Assembly (NCBI GenBank): GCA_043812755.1
Contig: JBDRLV010000039.1
Span: forward strand, 1 to 44,444
Source of the DNA: JBDRLV01 sp043812755
GTDB taxonomy: Bacteria > Patescibacteriota > Patescibacteriia > UBA9934 > GWF2-40-263
Length of the DNA stretch: 44,444 nucleotides
Direction of reading: 5' to 3'
In this document: in pieces, positions 1-6,280 of the stretch
Numbering within the stretch: position 1 is the first letter of the stretch
Layout of the letters: each line of letters starts with the position of its first letter
Position numbers and translations under genes: made by a program
The notes under the pieces: model-generated
What the model saw: only the letters and a program-made list of their open reading frames with translations
Told to the model about the DNA's origin: nothing
Databases searched by the model: none

Positions 1-80
1 GCGAAGCAGGAATTTGGGCGCGAAGCGCCAGATAGACAATGTTATGCGCCGTCGCGACCGAAGGGAGCTATGGCGTATAA

Positions 81-184
81 TGTTTTTGTCTATCTGAAGT
101 TTCTGCGAAGCAGGAATTTGGGCGCGAAGCGCCAGATAGACAATGTTATGCGCCGTCGCGACCGAAGGGAGCTATGGCGTATAA
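81..184 (-). mobile_element. Cassette 3, 104 bp with no gene, tandemly repeated
   Basis: This is a minimal unit: start arm 175-184, matching arm 145-154 (9 of 10 pairs), inner stem 88-96/133-141 (GTCTATCTG/CAGATAGAC), and about 20 bp between the arms where a gene would sit. Positions 1-80 are identical to 105-184, so a second copy of the same unit begins at 80 and runs off the left edge. Confidence 0.6.
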
Positions 185-809
185 CGTTTGCGTGTATGAG
201 AAGTTTCGCCGACTTCCTTATTTTTATCAATAGAGGAGGCGAAATTTGGGTGAAAGAAAAAGTGCAACCTTTGAAAATTATTAACGCACTTTTTCTTGAA
301 CCTCATACACGCTGTTATAAGATGTTTTCAAATTCCGCCGTTAATACTGCGATACATATTAATTCCCTCAAGAATACCGGATTTAAAAAGTTTTGCTGGC
401 TGGCTTTTTTTAATATTAATCCATTTAAACCCGTCGTGCTCATTACTGATTTTAATTTCACCTTTGACAAGGTTGGCTTCAAAAAAGATATAAAGTATAT
501 GCAAGTCCTTATTCTCGCTAGTCATCGACGCAGGGATAGGGTGTCGTCCAATAGCGACGGGCTTTGGATTAACTGTCATTTTTATGTCGCCAATCTCTTC
601 TTTAACCTCACGTTGGATTATATCCACAAATGGGGTAATAAATTCATCTTCGTCAATTCGTCCACCTGGCAGATCATAAAAGCCAGCAAAACTTCCTCGC
701 GGATGTCCGTTTAACGCCAAAATCTCACCCTTATCATTTTTAAGGATGATTTTAAGTGATACTTGATAAAAATCTCTTTTAGGCATAGGAATTTGAAAAT
801 TTCTTAGAA
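185..809 (-). mobile_element. Cassette 2 (NUDIX gene plus attC-like site)
   Basis: This unit is 625 bp. Its first 16 bases (795-810) pair 13 of 16 with 314-329, where the NUDIX stop codon lies. The attC-like part is 185-329, with an inner perfect 11-bp stem (GCGTGTATGAG with CTCATACACGC) and the block CCCAAATT...AAACTTC (minus strand) flanking a small hairpin. It ends at the G|TTATACG junction at 185/184. Confidence 0.65.
328..786 (-). CDS. NUDIX hydrolase
   Basis: A 152-residue NUDIX-fold protein that would hydrolyse nucleoside diphosphates linked to another moiety; the substrate cannot be told. The NUDIX box is visible at about residues 40-67: PGGRIDEDE, then REVKEEIGD. The spacer between its first Glu and the REV motif is ten residues rather than the usual seven, a 3-residue insertion. 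A longer ORF starts at 873, but the ATG at 786 is chosen because upstream starts would read across the cassette junction at 810/809 and the attC-like hairpin. The gene fills cassette 2 and its stop overlaps the R''-like arm. No clear Shine-Dalgarno sequence is seen. It could act as a nucleotide-pool cleaner or a modification enzyme; NUDIX genes are common integron cargo. Confidence 0.85.
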   Translation of the reverse strand: MPKRDFYQVSLKIILKNDKGEILALNGHPRGSFAGFYDLPGGRIDEDEFITPFVDIIQREVKEEIGDIKMTVNPKPVAIGRHPIPASMTSENKDLHILYIFFEANLVKGEIKISNEHDGFKWINIKKSQPAKLFKSGILEGINMYRSINGGI

Positions 810-1258
810 CGTCCATGAATAACTGAAGTTTGGTGGCGGTATAATTTGGAGCGGAGCGACATACCGCCGCCAAATTTGGGTGAACGAATGGAGCGTAGCG
901 GAATGAGTGAACCAGTTATTCATTGTTAGCTGATGTTCAGGCGCTCGTTTTTTTATTATATTTAATCATTAAGCTAAGTTGGATAATGCTCATGATAAAT
1001 GCGACCCCATTCGTAATTATTATTGGCCAGCTATTTATAAAATAAGCATATGTTACCCAAAGCACCATACTTAATGAATAAGTAATTATCATCAAATAGG
1101 AAATATCCTTAGCGTTTTTACTTTTGTATGTTTTTAGTATTTGGGGGAGCATGTTTAGTAGAGTAAGTATTCCTGCCATATATCCAATGAGTTCTATCCA
1201 AAGCATAATTATTAAGTTATTTAATTGTTTGATTTAAGAGCGCCTGAATTTCAGCTAA
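810..1258 (-). mobile_element. Cassette 1 (SemiSWEET gene plus attC-like site)
   Basis: This unit is 449 bp. Its first bases (1238-1259 on the plus strand) pair 20 of 22 with 925-946 near its end. The SemiSWEET ORF lies wholly inside and its stop codon falls in the second arm. The attC-like part is 810-946: inner stem 815-825/913-923 (11 of 11), then a hairpin 829-842/861-874, ending at the junction 810/809. Confidence 0.65.
937..1206 (-). CDS. SemiSWEET-type PQ-loop sugar transporter
   Basis: An 89-residue protein with three predicted membrane helices (about residues 5-22, 37-57, 62-82). The PQ-loop signature LNMLPQILKTYKSK sits in helix 1, followed by AKDIS and a Trp/Asn-rich second half. 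Size and layout match bacterial SemiSWEETs, which dimerise to form a sugar channel in the inner membrane. It is the only gene of cassette 1, and its stop codon lies inside the R''-like arm, so the whole gene would move with the cassette. No promoter or Shine-Dalgarno is obvious; expression could come from outside the cassette, as is usual for integron cargo. Confidence 0.85.
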   Translation of the reverse strand: MLWIELIGYMAGILTLLNMLPQILKTYKSKNAKDISYLMIITYSLSMVLWVTYAYFINSWPIIITNGVAFIMSIIQLSLMIKYNKKTSA

Positions 1259-1275
1259 CTCGTTTGTATGTGCAT
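1249..1275. other. Putative attI-like insertion point next to the recombinase gene
   Basis: Read on the minus strand, ACATACAAACGAG|TTAGC marks where the first cassette begins. The stretch before the bar resembles the left flank of the cassette 2/3 junction (ACACGCAAACG|TTAT). Its place between the first cassette and the divergent recombinase gene is where attI lies in integrons. This is inferred from position and short similarity only. Confidence 0.4.
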
Positions 1276-1330
1276 TATATTCGGATAATAGGTAATAATC
1301 CAGTGCATATCTGATGTGGATAGTTTATCA

Positions 1331-1359
1331 TTGACATCCACAAAAAAACAAGCTAATAT
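1331..1359 (+). promoter_or_regulatory. Recombinase promoter
   Basis: TTGACA at 1331-1336, 17-bp spacer, TAATAT at 1354-1359. Transcription would start about 1366, 52 bases before the recombinase ATG. Confidence 0.75.
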
Positions 1360-1378
1360 AGACACATAATCAATCAAC

Positions 1379-1412
1379 ATCCCCGTAATTAAATAAACGG
1401 GGATATTTTTTT
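1379..1412 (+). terminator. Terminator-like hairpin in the recombinase leader
   Basis: ATCCCCGT (1379-1386) pairs with ACGGGGAT (1397-1404), followed by seven T from 1406. It lies between the promoter and the ATG at 1418, so it could attenuate recombinase transcription. There is no tail long enough for an obvious anti-terminator. Confidence 0.55.
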
Positions 1413-1417
1413 AGCTT

Positions 1418-2254
1418 ATGTCAACTGTTTTACCTCAAGGTATATCAAAAGCCATAGAAAGACTTAATAGAGTAATGGTTTTGAGAAACTTTAGTCGCGC
1501 AACAATAAAAGGTTATTCAGGTTGTGTTCGTAGGTTTTTAAGCCTGTGTCCAGATCATCTACACAAAGCAGACAAAGAGAAAATAGAGTCTTTTCTTTTT
1601 GATATGTTTATAAATGGTTCATCAGCTCAAACCGTTCAGTCATATTTGCAGGCCATTCAATTTTATTATAATAATGTCGTTGGTATAAAGACCATGTTTA
1701 ATATCAAGACACCCAAGAGACCTATTAAATTACCCGTTGTATTGACTCATGATGAAATTGACAGGGTTCTTGCGTGCACTAAAAACGAAAAGCATAAAAC
1801 CATGATAGCTCTGGCTTATGGAGCAGGCTTGCGTGTTTCAGAAGTAACAGGTCTTCATGTTAGTGATATTGATTTTGAATCAGGCGTCATTCATGTTTGT
1901 CAGGGAAAAGGAAAGAAGGACAGAATTACCATTCTGCCTCAGAAAATCATTCCCTCTTTAATGAGTTTTACAAACACCAAACAGCCGAATGATTTTGTTT
2001 TTACCAGCGAGCGAGGCGGGAAGTTATCAACTCGTTCTATTCAATTAGTGTTTTCACGCTCTTTGAACGCAGCGGGTTTGAAAAAAGATGCGACATTTCA
2101 TTCTCTCCGGCACAGTTTTGCCACACATATTTTGGAACAGGGCACAGACCTGCGTTTTATACAGAAATTGCTTGGACACAATAACATTAGGACAACACAA
2201 AGATATACTCATGTATCTACTGCCGCATTGCAAAATATACAGAGTCCGCTTTGA
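1418..2254 (+). CDS. Tyrosine recombinase (site-specific integrase) of the cassette array
   Basis: A 278-residue tyrosine recombinase. It has an N-terminal SAM-like DNA-binding domain (about 8-95) and a catalytic domain with R139 (GAGLRVSE), K166/K167 (GKGKKDR), H228 and R231 (HSLRHSF), H254 (LLGH) and nucleophile Y263 (RYTHV). The C-terminus (IQSPL) and the PVVLTHDE linker resemble integron integrases. However, the roughly 35-40 residue insertion that IntI proteins carry between the Lys motif and the HxxR box is absent: only about 60 residues separate K167 from H228. By domain layout it is therefore XerC/D-like. It is transcribed divergently from the cassettes, as intI genes are. There is no Shine-Dalgarno before the ATG. 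It probably catalyses cassette excision and insertion at the G|TT junctions, by inference. Confidence 0.9.
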   Translation: MSTVLPQGISKAIERLNRVMVLRNFSRATIKGYSGCVRRFLSLCPDHLHKADKEKIESFLFDMFINGSSAQTVQSYLQAIQFYYNNVVGIKTMFNIKTPKRPIKLPVVLTHDEIDRVLACTKNEKHKTMIALAYGAGLRVSEVTGLHVSDIDFESGVIHVCQGKGKKDRITILPQKIIPSLMSFTNTKQPNDFVFTSERGGKLSTRSIQLVFSRSLNAAGLKKDATFHSLRHSFATHILEQGTDLRFIQKLLGHNNIRTTQRYTHVSTAALQNIQSPL

Positions 2255-2306
2255 TAAAAAAGCGGAATGTTTGATATACTTATTCTGTTGCATCTGTAGC
2301 ACTAAT

Positions 2307-3026
2307 ATGCCTAAACAAAAGAAAAGACAATTTGATGTAATAACCATTTTTCCTGGAATGATCAGCTCGTATGCAAACGAGTCAATTTTGGGTCGGTCGC
2401 AGAAAAAAGGTTTAATTAAGGTTGTGGCGCATGATTTGCGCAAGTGGACTTCTGACAAGCACAAGAGTGTGGATGATACACCTTATGGTGGTGGGCCTGG
2501 GATGGTGATGAAGGTTGAGCCGTTTGATTTGGCTGTGCGTGATGTAGGGACGCCATTTATGGCGTCCGCTGATAAGAAGAAAAAGATACGCGTGATCGTA
2601 ATGTCCGCATCTGGAAAGCAGTTTACTCAAAAAGATGCTAAGCGGTTGGCAAAGTATGATCAGTTAATATTTTTGTGTGGGCGTTATGAAGGGATTGATG
2701 CGCGAGTTGAAGAGCATATTGCTGATGAAGCACTTTCTATTGGTGAGTATGTGCTCACAGGAGGGGAGTTGCCAGCTCTTATAATGATTGATGCTGTGGC
2801 GCGCAATGTTCCAGGAGTACTTGGTGCAAAAGAGTCACTTGCTGATGAGTCTCATAACAAACCTGGTCAGCTTGAATATCCTCAATATACTAAACCTGAG
2901 ATTTATGTTCCCCCCCTTACTAAGGGGGGGCTAGGGGGGGTCTCTAAGACTTGGAAAGTGCCACCTGTGCTCCTAAGTGGAGATCATAAAAAGATTGAGG
3001 ACTGGCGAAAAGATAATAGGAAATAA
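2307..3026 (+). CDS. trmD: tRNA (guanine37-N1)-methyltransferase TrmD
   Basis: SPOUT-family enzyme that methylates G37 of tRNAs reading CNN codons, preventing +1 frameshifting. The 239-residue protein shows the expected motifs: FDVITIFPGM, DDTPYGGGPGMVM, LCGRYEGIDARV, IGEYVLTGGELPAL with the trefoil-knot SAM site, and the C-terminal LSGDHKKIEDWR. A longer ORF begins at 2088 but overlaps the recombinase; MPKQKK at 2307 gives the normal N-terminus. Between PEIY and WKVPPVL there is an in-frame insertion (VPPLTKGGLGGVSK) encoded by the G-rich dispersed element at 2910-2943, in the linker before the C-terminal domain. The motifs are otherwise intact, so the enzyme is probably active. It converges on rpsP. 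Confidence 0.95.
   Translation: MPKQKKRQFDVITIFPGMISSYANESILGRSQKKGLIKVVAHDLRKWTSDKHKSVDDTPYGGGPGMVMKVEPFDLAVRDVGTPFMASADKKKKIRVIVMSASGKQFTQKDAKRLAKYDQLIFLCGRYEGIDARVEEHIADEALSIGEYVLTGGELPALIMIDAVARNVPGVLGAKESLADESHNKPGQLEYPQYTKPEIYVPPLTKGGLGGVSKTWKVPPVLLSGDHKKIEDWRKDNRK
2910..2943. repeat. 34-bp G/C-run dispersed element, copy A (inside trmD)
   Basis: Seven C, TTACTAA, seven G, CTA, seven G, TCT. The C7TT/AAG7 arms form a perfect hairpin. The same 34 bases occur in tsaE at 29697-29730, in the same reading frame (PPLTKGGLGGV). Confidence 0.9.
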
Positions 3027-3028
3027 AA

Positions 3029-3055
3029 ACACCGGCTTTCACCGGTGTCTTTTTT
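3029..3055. terminator. Bidirectional terminator between trmD and rpsP
   Basis: ACACCGG (3029-3035) pairs with CCGGTGT (3042-3048). T-rich tract on the right (3050-3055) and A-rich on the left (3021-3028), so it can end both convergent transcripts. Confidence 0.8.
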
Positions 3056-3073
3056 ACCCCGTCAGATGGGGTT

Positions 3074-3664
3074 TTATTCTGATTTTGTTTCTCCTTCTGG
3101 TTTGTCTTCTGCAGGCTTCTCTTCAGTGGGAGCTTCTTCAACAGGCTTTTCCTCAACCGGAGTTTCCTCTGCTGGTGCTTCTTCTGGCTTTGCCTCCTCA
3201 GCTGGAGCCTCTTCAGCCTTTGGTTCTTCAACAGGTTTCTCTTCAACAACCTCTTGCTTTGGTTCCTTTGGTTTCACCTCTTCGGCAGGAGCTTCAGCTA
3301 CCTTTTCTTTTTCTGCTTCAGCTTTTGCATTCTTTTTAGCTTCTTCCTCTTTTTTTACAGCTTCTTTTTCACCAGTTTTTGCTGTACGTTTCTTACTTAT
3401 TCTACTAGCTGTTTTCTTTTTACCATCAATTATCTTTTGATCTATAAAAAGGTTCCAAAGCGTATCTGATATTTCTGCACCTTTTCCAATCCAGAATTTT
3501 ATTCTTTCAGCATTGAGTTCAATGGTTTTTGGGTTCATTCTTGGGTTATAGTGCCCAAGGAGCTCCAAATGTTTTGCTTGTGGGTCACGCGTCTTCTCCA
3601 TAACAACAACTCGAAATGATGAAGCGTTTTTTCTTCCAACCCTTTGTAATCTGATTGATATCAT
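3074..3664 (-). CDS. rpsP: 30S ribosomal protein S16 with long acidic C-terminal extension
   Basis: Residues 1-80 are a normal S16 (MISIRLQRVGRKN, then YNP and the WIGKGAEISDTLWNL helix), a small-subunit assembly protein. The protein is 196 residues, about twice the usual 80-90. From residue 85 a basic stretch (KKKTASRISKKRTAK) leads into about 100 residues of low-complexity Glu/Pro/Ala/Lys repeats (EEKPVEE, EEAPAEE) to the end. The tail is predicted to be disordered and is encoded by degenerate repeats, so its length may vary among strains. It has its own promoter (3819-3847) and a leader of about 150 bases; it converges on trmD and shares its terminator. Confidence 0.95.
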   Translation of the reverse strand: MISIRLQRVGRKNASSFRVVVMEKTRDPQAKHLELLGHYNPRMNPKTIELNAERIKFWIGKGAEISDTLWNLFIDQKIIDGKKKTASRISKKRTAKTGEKEAVKKEEEAKKNAKAEAEKEKVAEAPAEEVKPKEPKQEVVEEKPVEEPKAEEAPAEEAKPEEAPAEETPVEEKPVEEAPTEEKPAEDKPEGETKSE

Positions 3665-3682
3665 AGTGTGTTTTGAGGATTA

Positions 3683-3790
3683 AAGCGTTTAAGCCGTTAA
3701 AGTTGTTAAAAGTGTACAGATTCAACTTTTTTAACAAGCGAGCTTGGTTTTGCCAAGCGAGCGATTTAACATCTTTAACATGTTTAATGT
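3683..3790. repeat. Imperfect spacer palindrome of GTTAAA-like iterations (rpsP leader)
   Basis: The left half contains several GTTTAAG/GTTAAAG units and the right half their complements (TTTAACA, CTTTAAC), around a small GCTTGG/CCAAGC hairpin at 3742-3758. It would fold into a large hairpin in the rpsP leader RNA. Confidence 0.5.
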
Positions 3791-3818
3791 TATACGAGCG
3801 TGTAATAACGGTGAGGGA

Positions 3819-3847
3819 AGTATAAGGAAATAGGGCAATTTTGTCAA
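3819..3847 (-). promoter_or_regulatory. rpsP promoter
   Basis: On the minus strand TTGACA (3847-3842), 17-bp spacer, TATACT (3824-3819). The transcript start would be about 3812, giving a leader near 150 bases. Confidence 0.75.
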
Positions 3848-3866
3848 TGTGTGATTTTTGTTGATC

Positions 3867-6161
3867 TTAACGCCTTGCTGTTTTAACCTTTTCAATCTCT
3901 TCCATATTTACTGACAAAAGATTACTGATGCCATCATCTCCCATTGTAACTCCATACAGGACATCTGATTTTTCCATTGTTGCACGGTTGTGTGTGATGA
4001 TAATAAATTGTGTGAGTTTTGCTAGATCTTCTAATATGAGAGCAAATCTGCGAGTGTTTGATTCGTCTAGAGCTGCATCAACTTCATCAAGCAATACGAA
4101 AGGCCCTGGGTTTACAGCCATGATAGCTGAAATCAAGGCAATTGAGGTCAGTGCTCGCTCTCCTCCGCTTAATAAGTTTAGAGCCTTAAGTCGCTTTCCA
4201 GGAGGAGTTGCTTGGATGTCTATCCCAACTACACGATCATCTTTTTCTTTTAATCGTTTTTTTACTGCCTGAGCAGGCGAGTCTTCCAGCTCTTCTGCTT
4301 TTATTTCTGCTTGTTGAGCCTGAGTATTTTCTTCTTCCTCTTTTTCAATTTTGTCTTGTGTTAATTTTACCAAAGCGCATGTTCCTCCACTAAATAAGAT
4401 TTTAAAGAATTTTTGGAACTCTTTGTTTATTTCCTTAAATGCTTTTTCTGATTTTTTGTGGATCTGTTCATCAAGTTCATCTACAATTTTCTCTGTGTCT
4501 TTTGCGGCTTTGTGTAAATCATCAACTTGTTCTCTTAGGAAATCATGACGTTCTTGTATCTCTTTGTGTTCTGCAATTATTTCAGGATCAATCCCGCCGA
4601 TTAATTCCAACTTGTATCTTAGGCGTTGGATTTCAGGATACAAACTTTCAGGATTTTTATGCGGAGTGGTTCTTTTGTTGCAGATTTCACGTGCTGAATC
4701 TTTAACATGTTCTTTAATTTCTCTTTGAAAATTTTGTTGTCTTTCTTCAAGCCTTGCAAGATCAATCACTATTTCGTTTCGTGTTTTTTCAAGAGCATGA
4801 ATTTGTTTTTGTTTTGAGGTAAGGCTTTGCTGAATTTCTAAAAGATCGCTACGTACTTGTTTTTCTTTTGTTGCGTAGTTTGTGATTTTATTATTGATAC
4901 CATCCATCTGTGCTCGTGTTTCTGTAATAGATTTTTCAAGAGTTACCAATTCTTTTACGAACTGTGGATCAGGTTTAATGTCTTCGGGGGCAGGTTTTTG
5001 AAGTCGCTTGATGAGTTTACCAGATCGCTCAAAGAGTGATTTGATTTTTTCTTTGATTTCTTGTAGTTCTTTGAGATCCTTAATTTTTTCAATGATGCCG
5101 AGCGCCTCATTTTGATCACTTGTAATGTTATCAAGTTCAGCGACAATGTCTTTGAGTGGCAAAGGTGTCCAAGACGCTTGTTTGCGAACTTTTGTAAGTT
5201 CAATCTGTTTTTCTATTTCAAATTTTTTATCGCGAAGCTGAGAATATAAAACTTGTTTTTCTTGATATTGATGTTGAAGAAGTGAGAGCCCGTTTGGTTT
5301 GTCGTTTGTATCTTGAGTTCCTACAACAAGCTGCGCAAAATTTTGTTCTAATTCTTTGCGCACTGCCTTTTCCTTTTTGAGTATTTCATCAAGTTCATTT
5401 TGCTCTTTCTGTTTTTGATTCATTTGGTCAACCATTTGCCACCAGAGCGTTCCATAATAGTGTTTTTCAAGTCCACCCAATTCAATTTGAATTTGTTCCC
5501 GTTTTTCAAGCCTTGAAACCTGTCTTTTTAAACTGCGAAGGCGTGGCTCAATTTCATTCAACAACATTTCAACTTCAGCCAAGTTTTCATATGTTTTTTT
5601 AAGTTTTAACATTGCGTCATGCCGTTTCAGCTGGAATTGTTTAACACCTGTTGCATCATCAAAAAAAGTTTTGCGTTCTTCAGGGGAGGAAACTAAAATA
5701 TGATCAACCATTCCTTGTGCAATAACAGAATAAGATTTTTGTCCTACATTTGCCTGCGCAAGCAAAAGATGAATATCAGAAAGCCTTGCTGACCTTTGGT
5801 TTAAAAGATATTCAGATTGACCGTCACGATACAGGCGACGCGTTATAACAACAGACGGTAAATCAATTGGCATGGCATTGTCTTCGTTGTTGAGGGTAAT
5901 TGATACTTCAGCAAAACCTGATCGAGCTTTACCGTCAGAGCCTGAAAAAATTACATCTTCTGATTTTTTCCCTCGAAGTAGCTTCAGACTTTGTTCTCCT
6001 AAAACCCAACGCATGGCGTCAGCAAGATTAGACTTTCCAGAGCCATTTGGGCCAACAATTGCAGTGATTGGGTTGATGCTATTTTTTGGGCGTAAAAAAA
6101 CAAGGTTCGTCTTTTTGGCGAATGTTTTAAAGCCTTGTACTTCAAGTTTTTCTAGATACAT
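3867..6161 (-). CDS. smc: SMC-family chromosome partition ATPase lacking the hinge
   Basis: A 764-residue SMC-like ATPase for chromosome organisation. The N-terminal head has YLEKLEVQGFKTFAKKT and Walker A GPNGSGKSNL (about 37-46). The C-terminal head has the signature LSGGERAL, Walker B FVLLDEVDAALD and the ITHN switch. The middle is two coiled-coil stretches joined directly; no sequence resembling the hinge (dimerisation) domain is present, and canonical SMCs are near 1150-1190 residues. The ORF is continuous, so this is not a frameshift. The longer ORF start at 6263 is rejected because MYLEKLEVQGF is the family's normal N-terminus. TATAAT at 6180-6175 lies only 13 bases before the ATG, suggesting a very short leader. 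Confidence 0.92.
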   Translation of the reverse strand: MYLEKLEVQGFKTFAKKTNLVFLRPKNSINPITAIVGPNGSGKSNLADAMRWVLGEQSLKLLRGKKSEDVIFSGSDGKARSGFAEVSITLNNEDNAMPIDLPSVVITRRLYRDGQSEYLLNQRSARLSDIHLLLAQANVGQKSYSVIAQGMVDHILVSSPEERKTFFDDATGVKQFQLKRHDAMLKLKKTYENLAEVEMLLNEIEPRLRSLKRQVSRLEKREQIQIELGGLEKHYYGTLWWQMVDQMNQKQKEQNELDEILKKEKAVRKELEQNFAQLVVGTQDTNDKPNGLSLLQHQYQEKQVLYSQLRDKKFEIEKQIELTKVRKQASWTPLPLKDIVAELDNITSDQNEALGIIEKIKDLKELQEIKEKIKSLFERSGKLIKRLQKPAPEDIKPDPQFVKELVTLEKSITETRAQMDGINNKITNYATKEKQVRSDLLEIQQSLTSKQKQIHALEKTRNEIVIDLARLEERQQNFQREIKEHVKDSAREICNKRTTPHKNPESLYPEIQRLRYKLELIGGIDPEIIAEHKEIQERHDFLREQVDDLHKAAKDTEKIVDELDEQIHKKSEKAFKEINKEFQKFFKILFSGGTCALVKLTQDKIEKEEEENTQAQQAEIKAEELEDSPAQAVKKRLKEKDDRVVGIDIQATPPGKRLKALNLLSGGERALTSIALISAIMAVNPGPFVLLDEVDAALDESNTRRFALILEDLAKLTQFIIITHNRATMEKSDVLYGVTMGDDGISNLLSVNMEEIEKVKTARR

Positions 6162-6280
6162 AACAACTTTCAATATTATAACTCCTGCTTGCAATTTTTG
6201 CGAGGGGCAACTCTTTATGGTGTTTGGTAAATCATTGACAATTGTACGGTGTTGGTATAACATTTCATACTTATAAGTAT

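Larger units (their letters stand above)
1..1259 (-). mobile_element. Integron-like gene-cassette array (left end outside the window)
   Basis: Three complete cassettes (810-1258, 185-809, 81-184) and part of a fourth (1-80) lie head to tail, read leftward and divergent from the recombinase at 1418. Each cassette starts just after a G|TT junction (minus strand; A|TT at 81/80). Its first 10-22 bases are complementary to an arm near its own 3' end, followed by a second stem-loop and the next junction. This is the R''-L''-loop-L'-R' topology of attC-carrying cassettes. The complementarity is seen directly; calling it an integron is inference, because no recombination can be shown from one sequence. 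Confidence 0.7.

Noticed and set aside
70..714. 214-codon plus-strand frame across the cassette array
   Set aside because: It lies opposite the NUDIX gene and crosses two cassette junctions and hairpins.
1..1260. CRISPR array
   Set aside because: Only the 80-base identity at 1-80/105-184 is a direct repeat; units vary in length and carry genes, and no cas gene is near.
3867..6161. Short SMC as a frameshifted or truncated gene
   Set aside because: The frame is continuous and both the N- and C-terminal heads are complete; only the hinge is absent.
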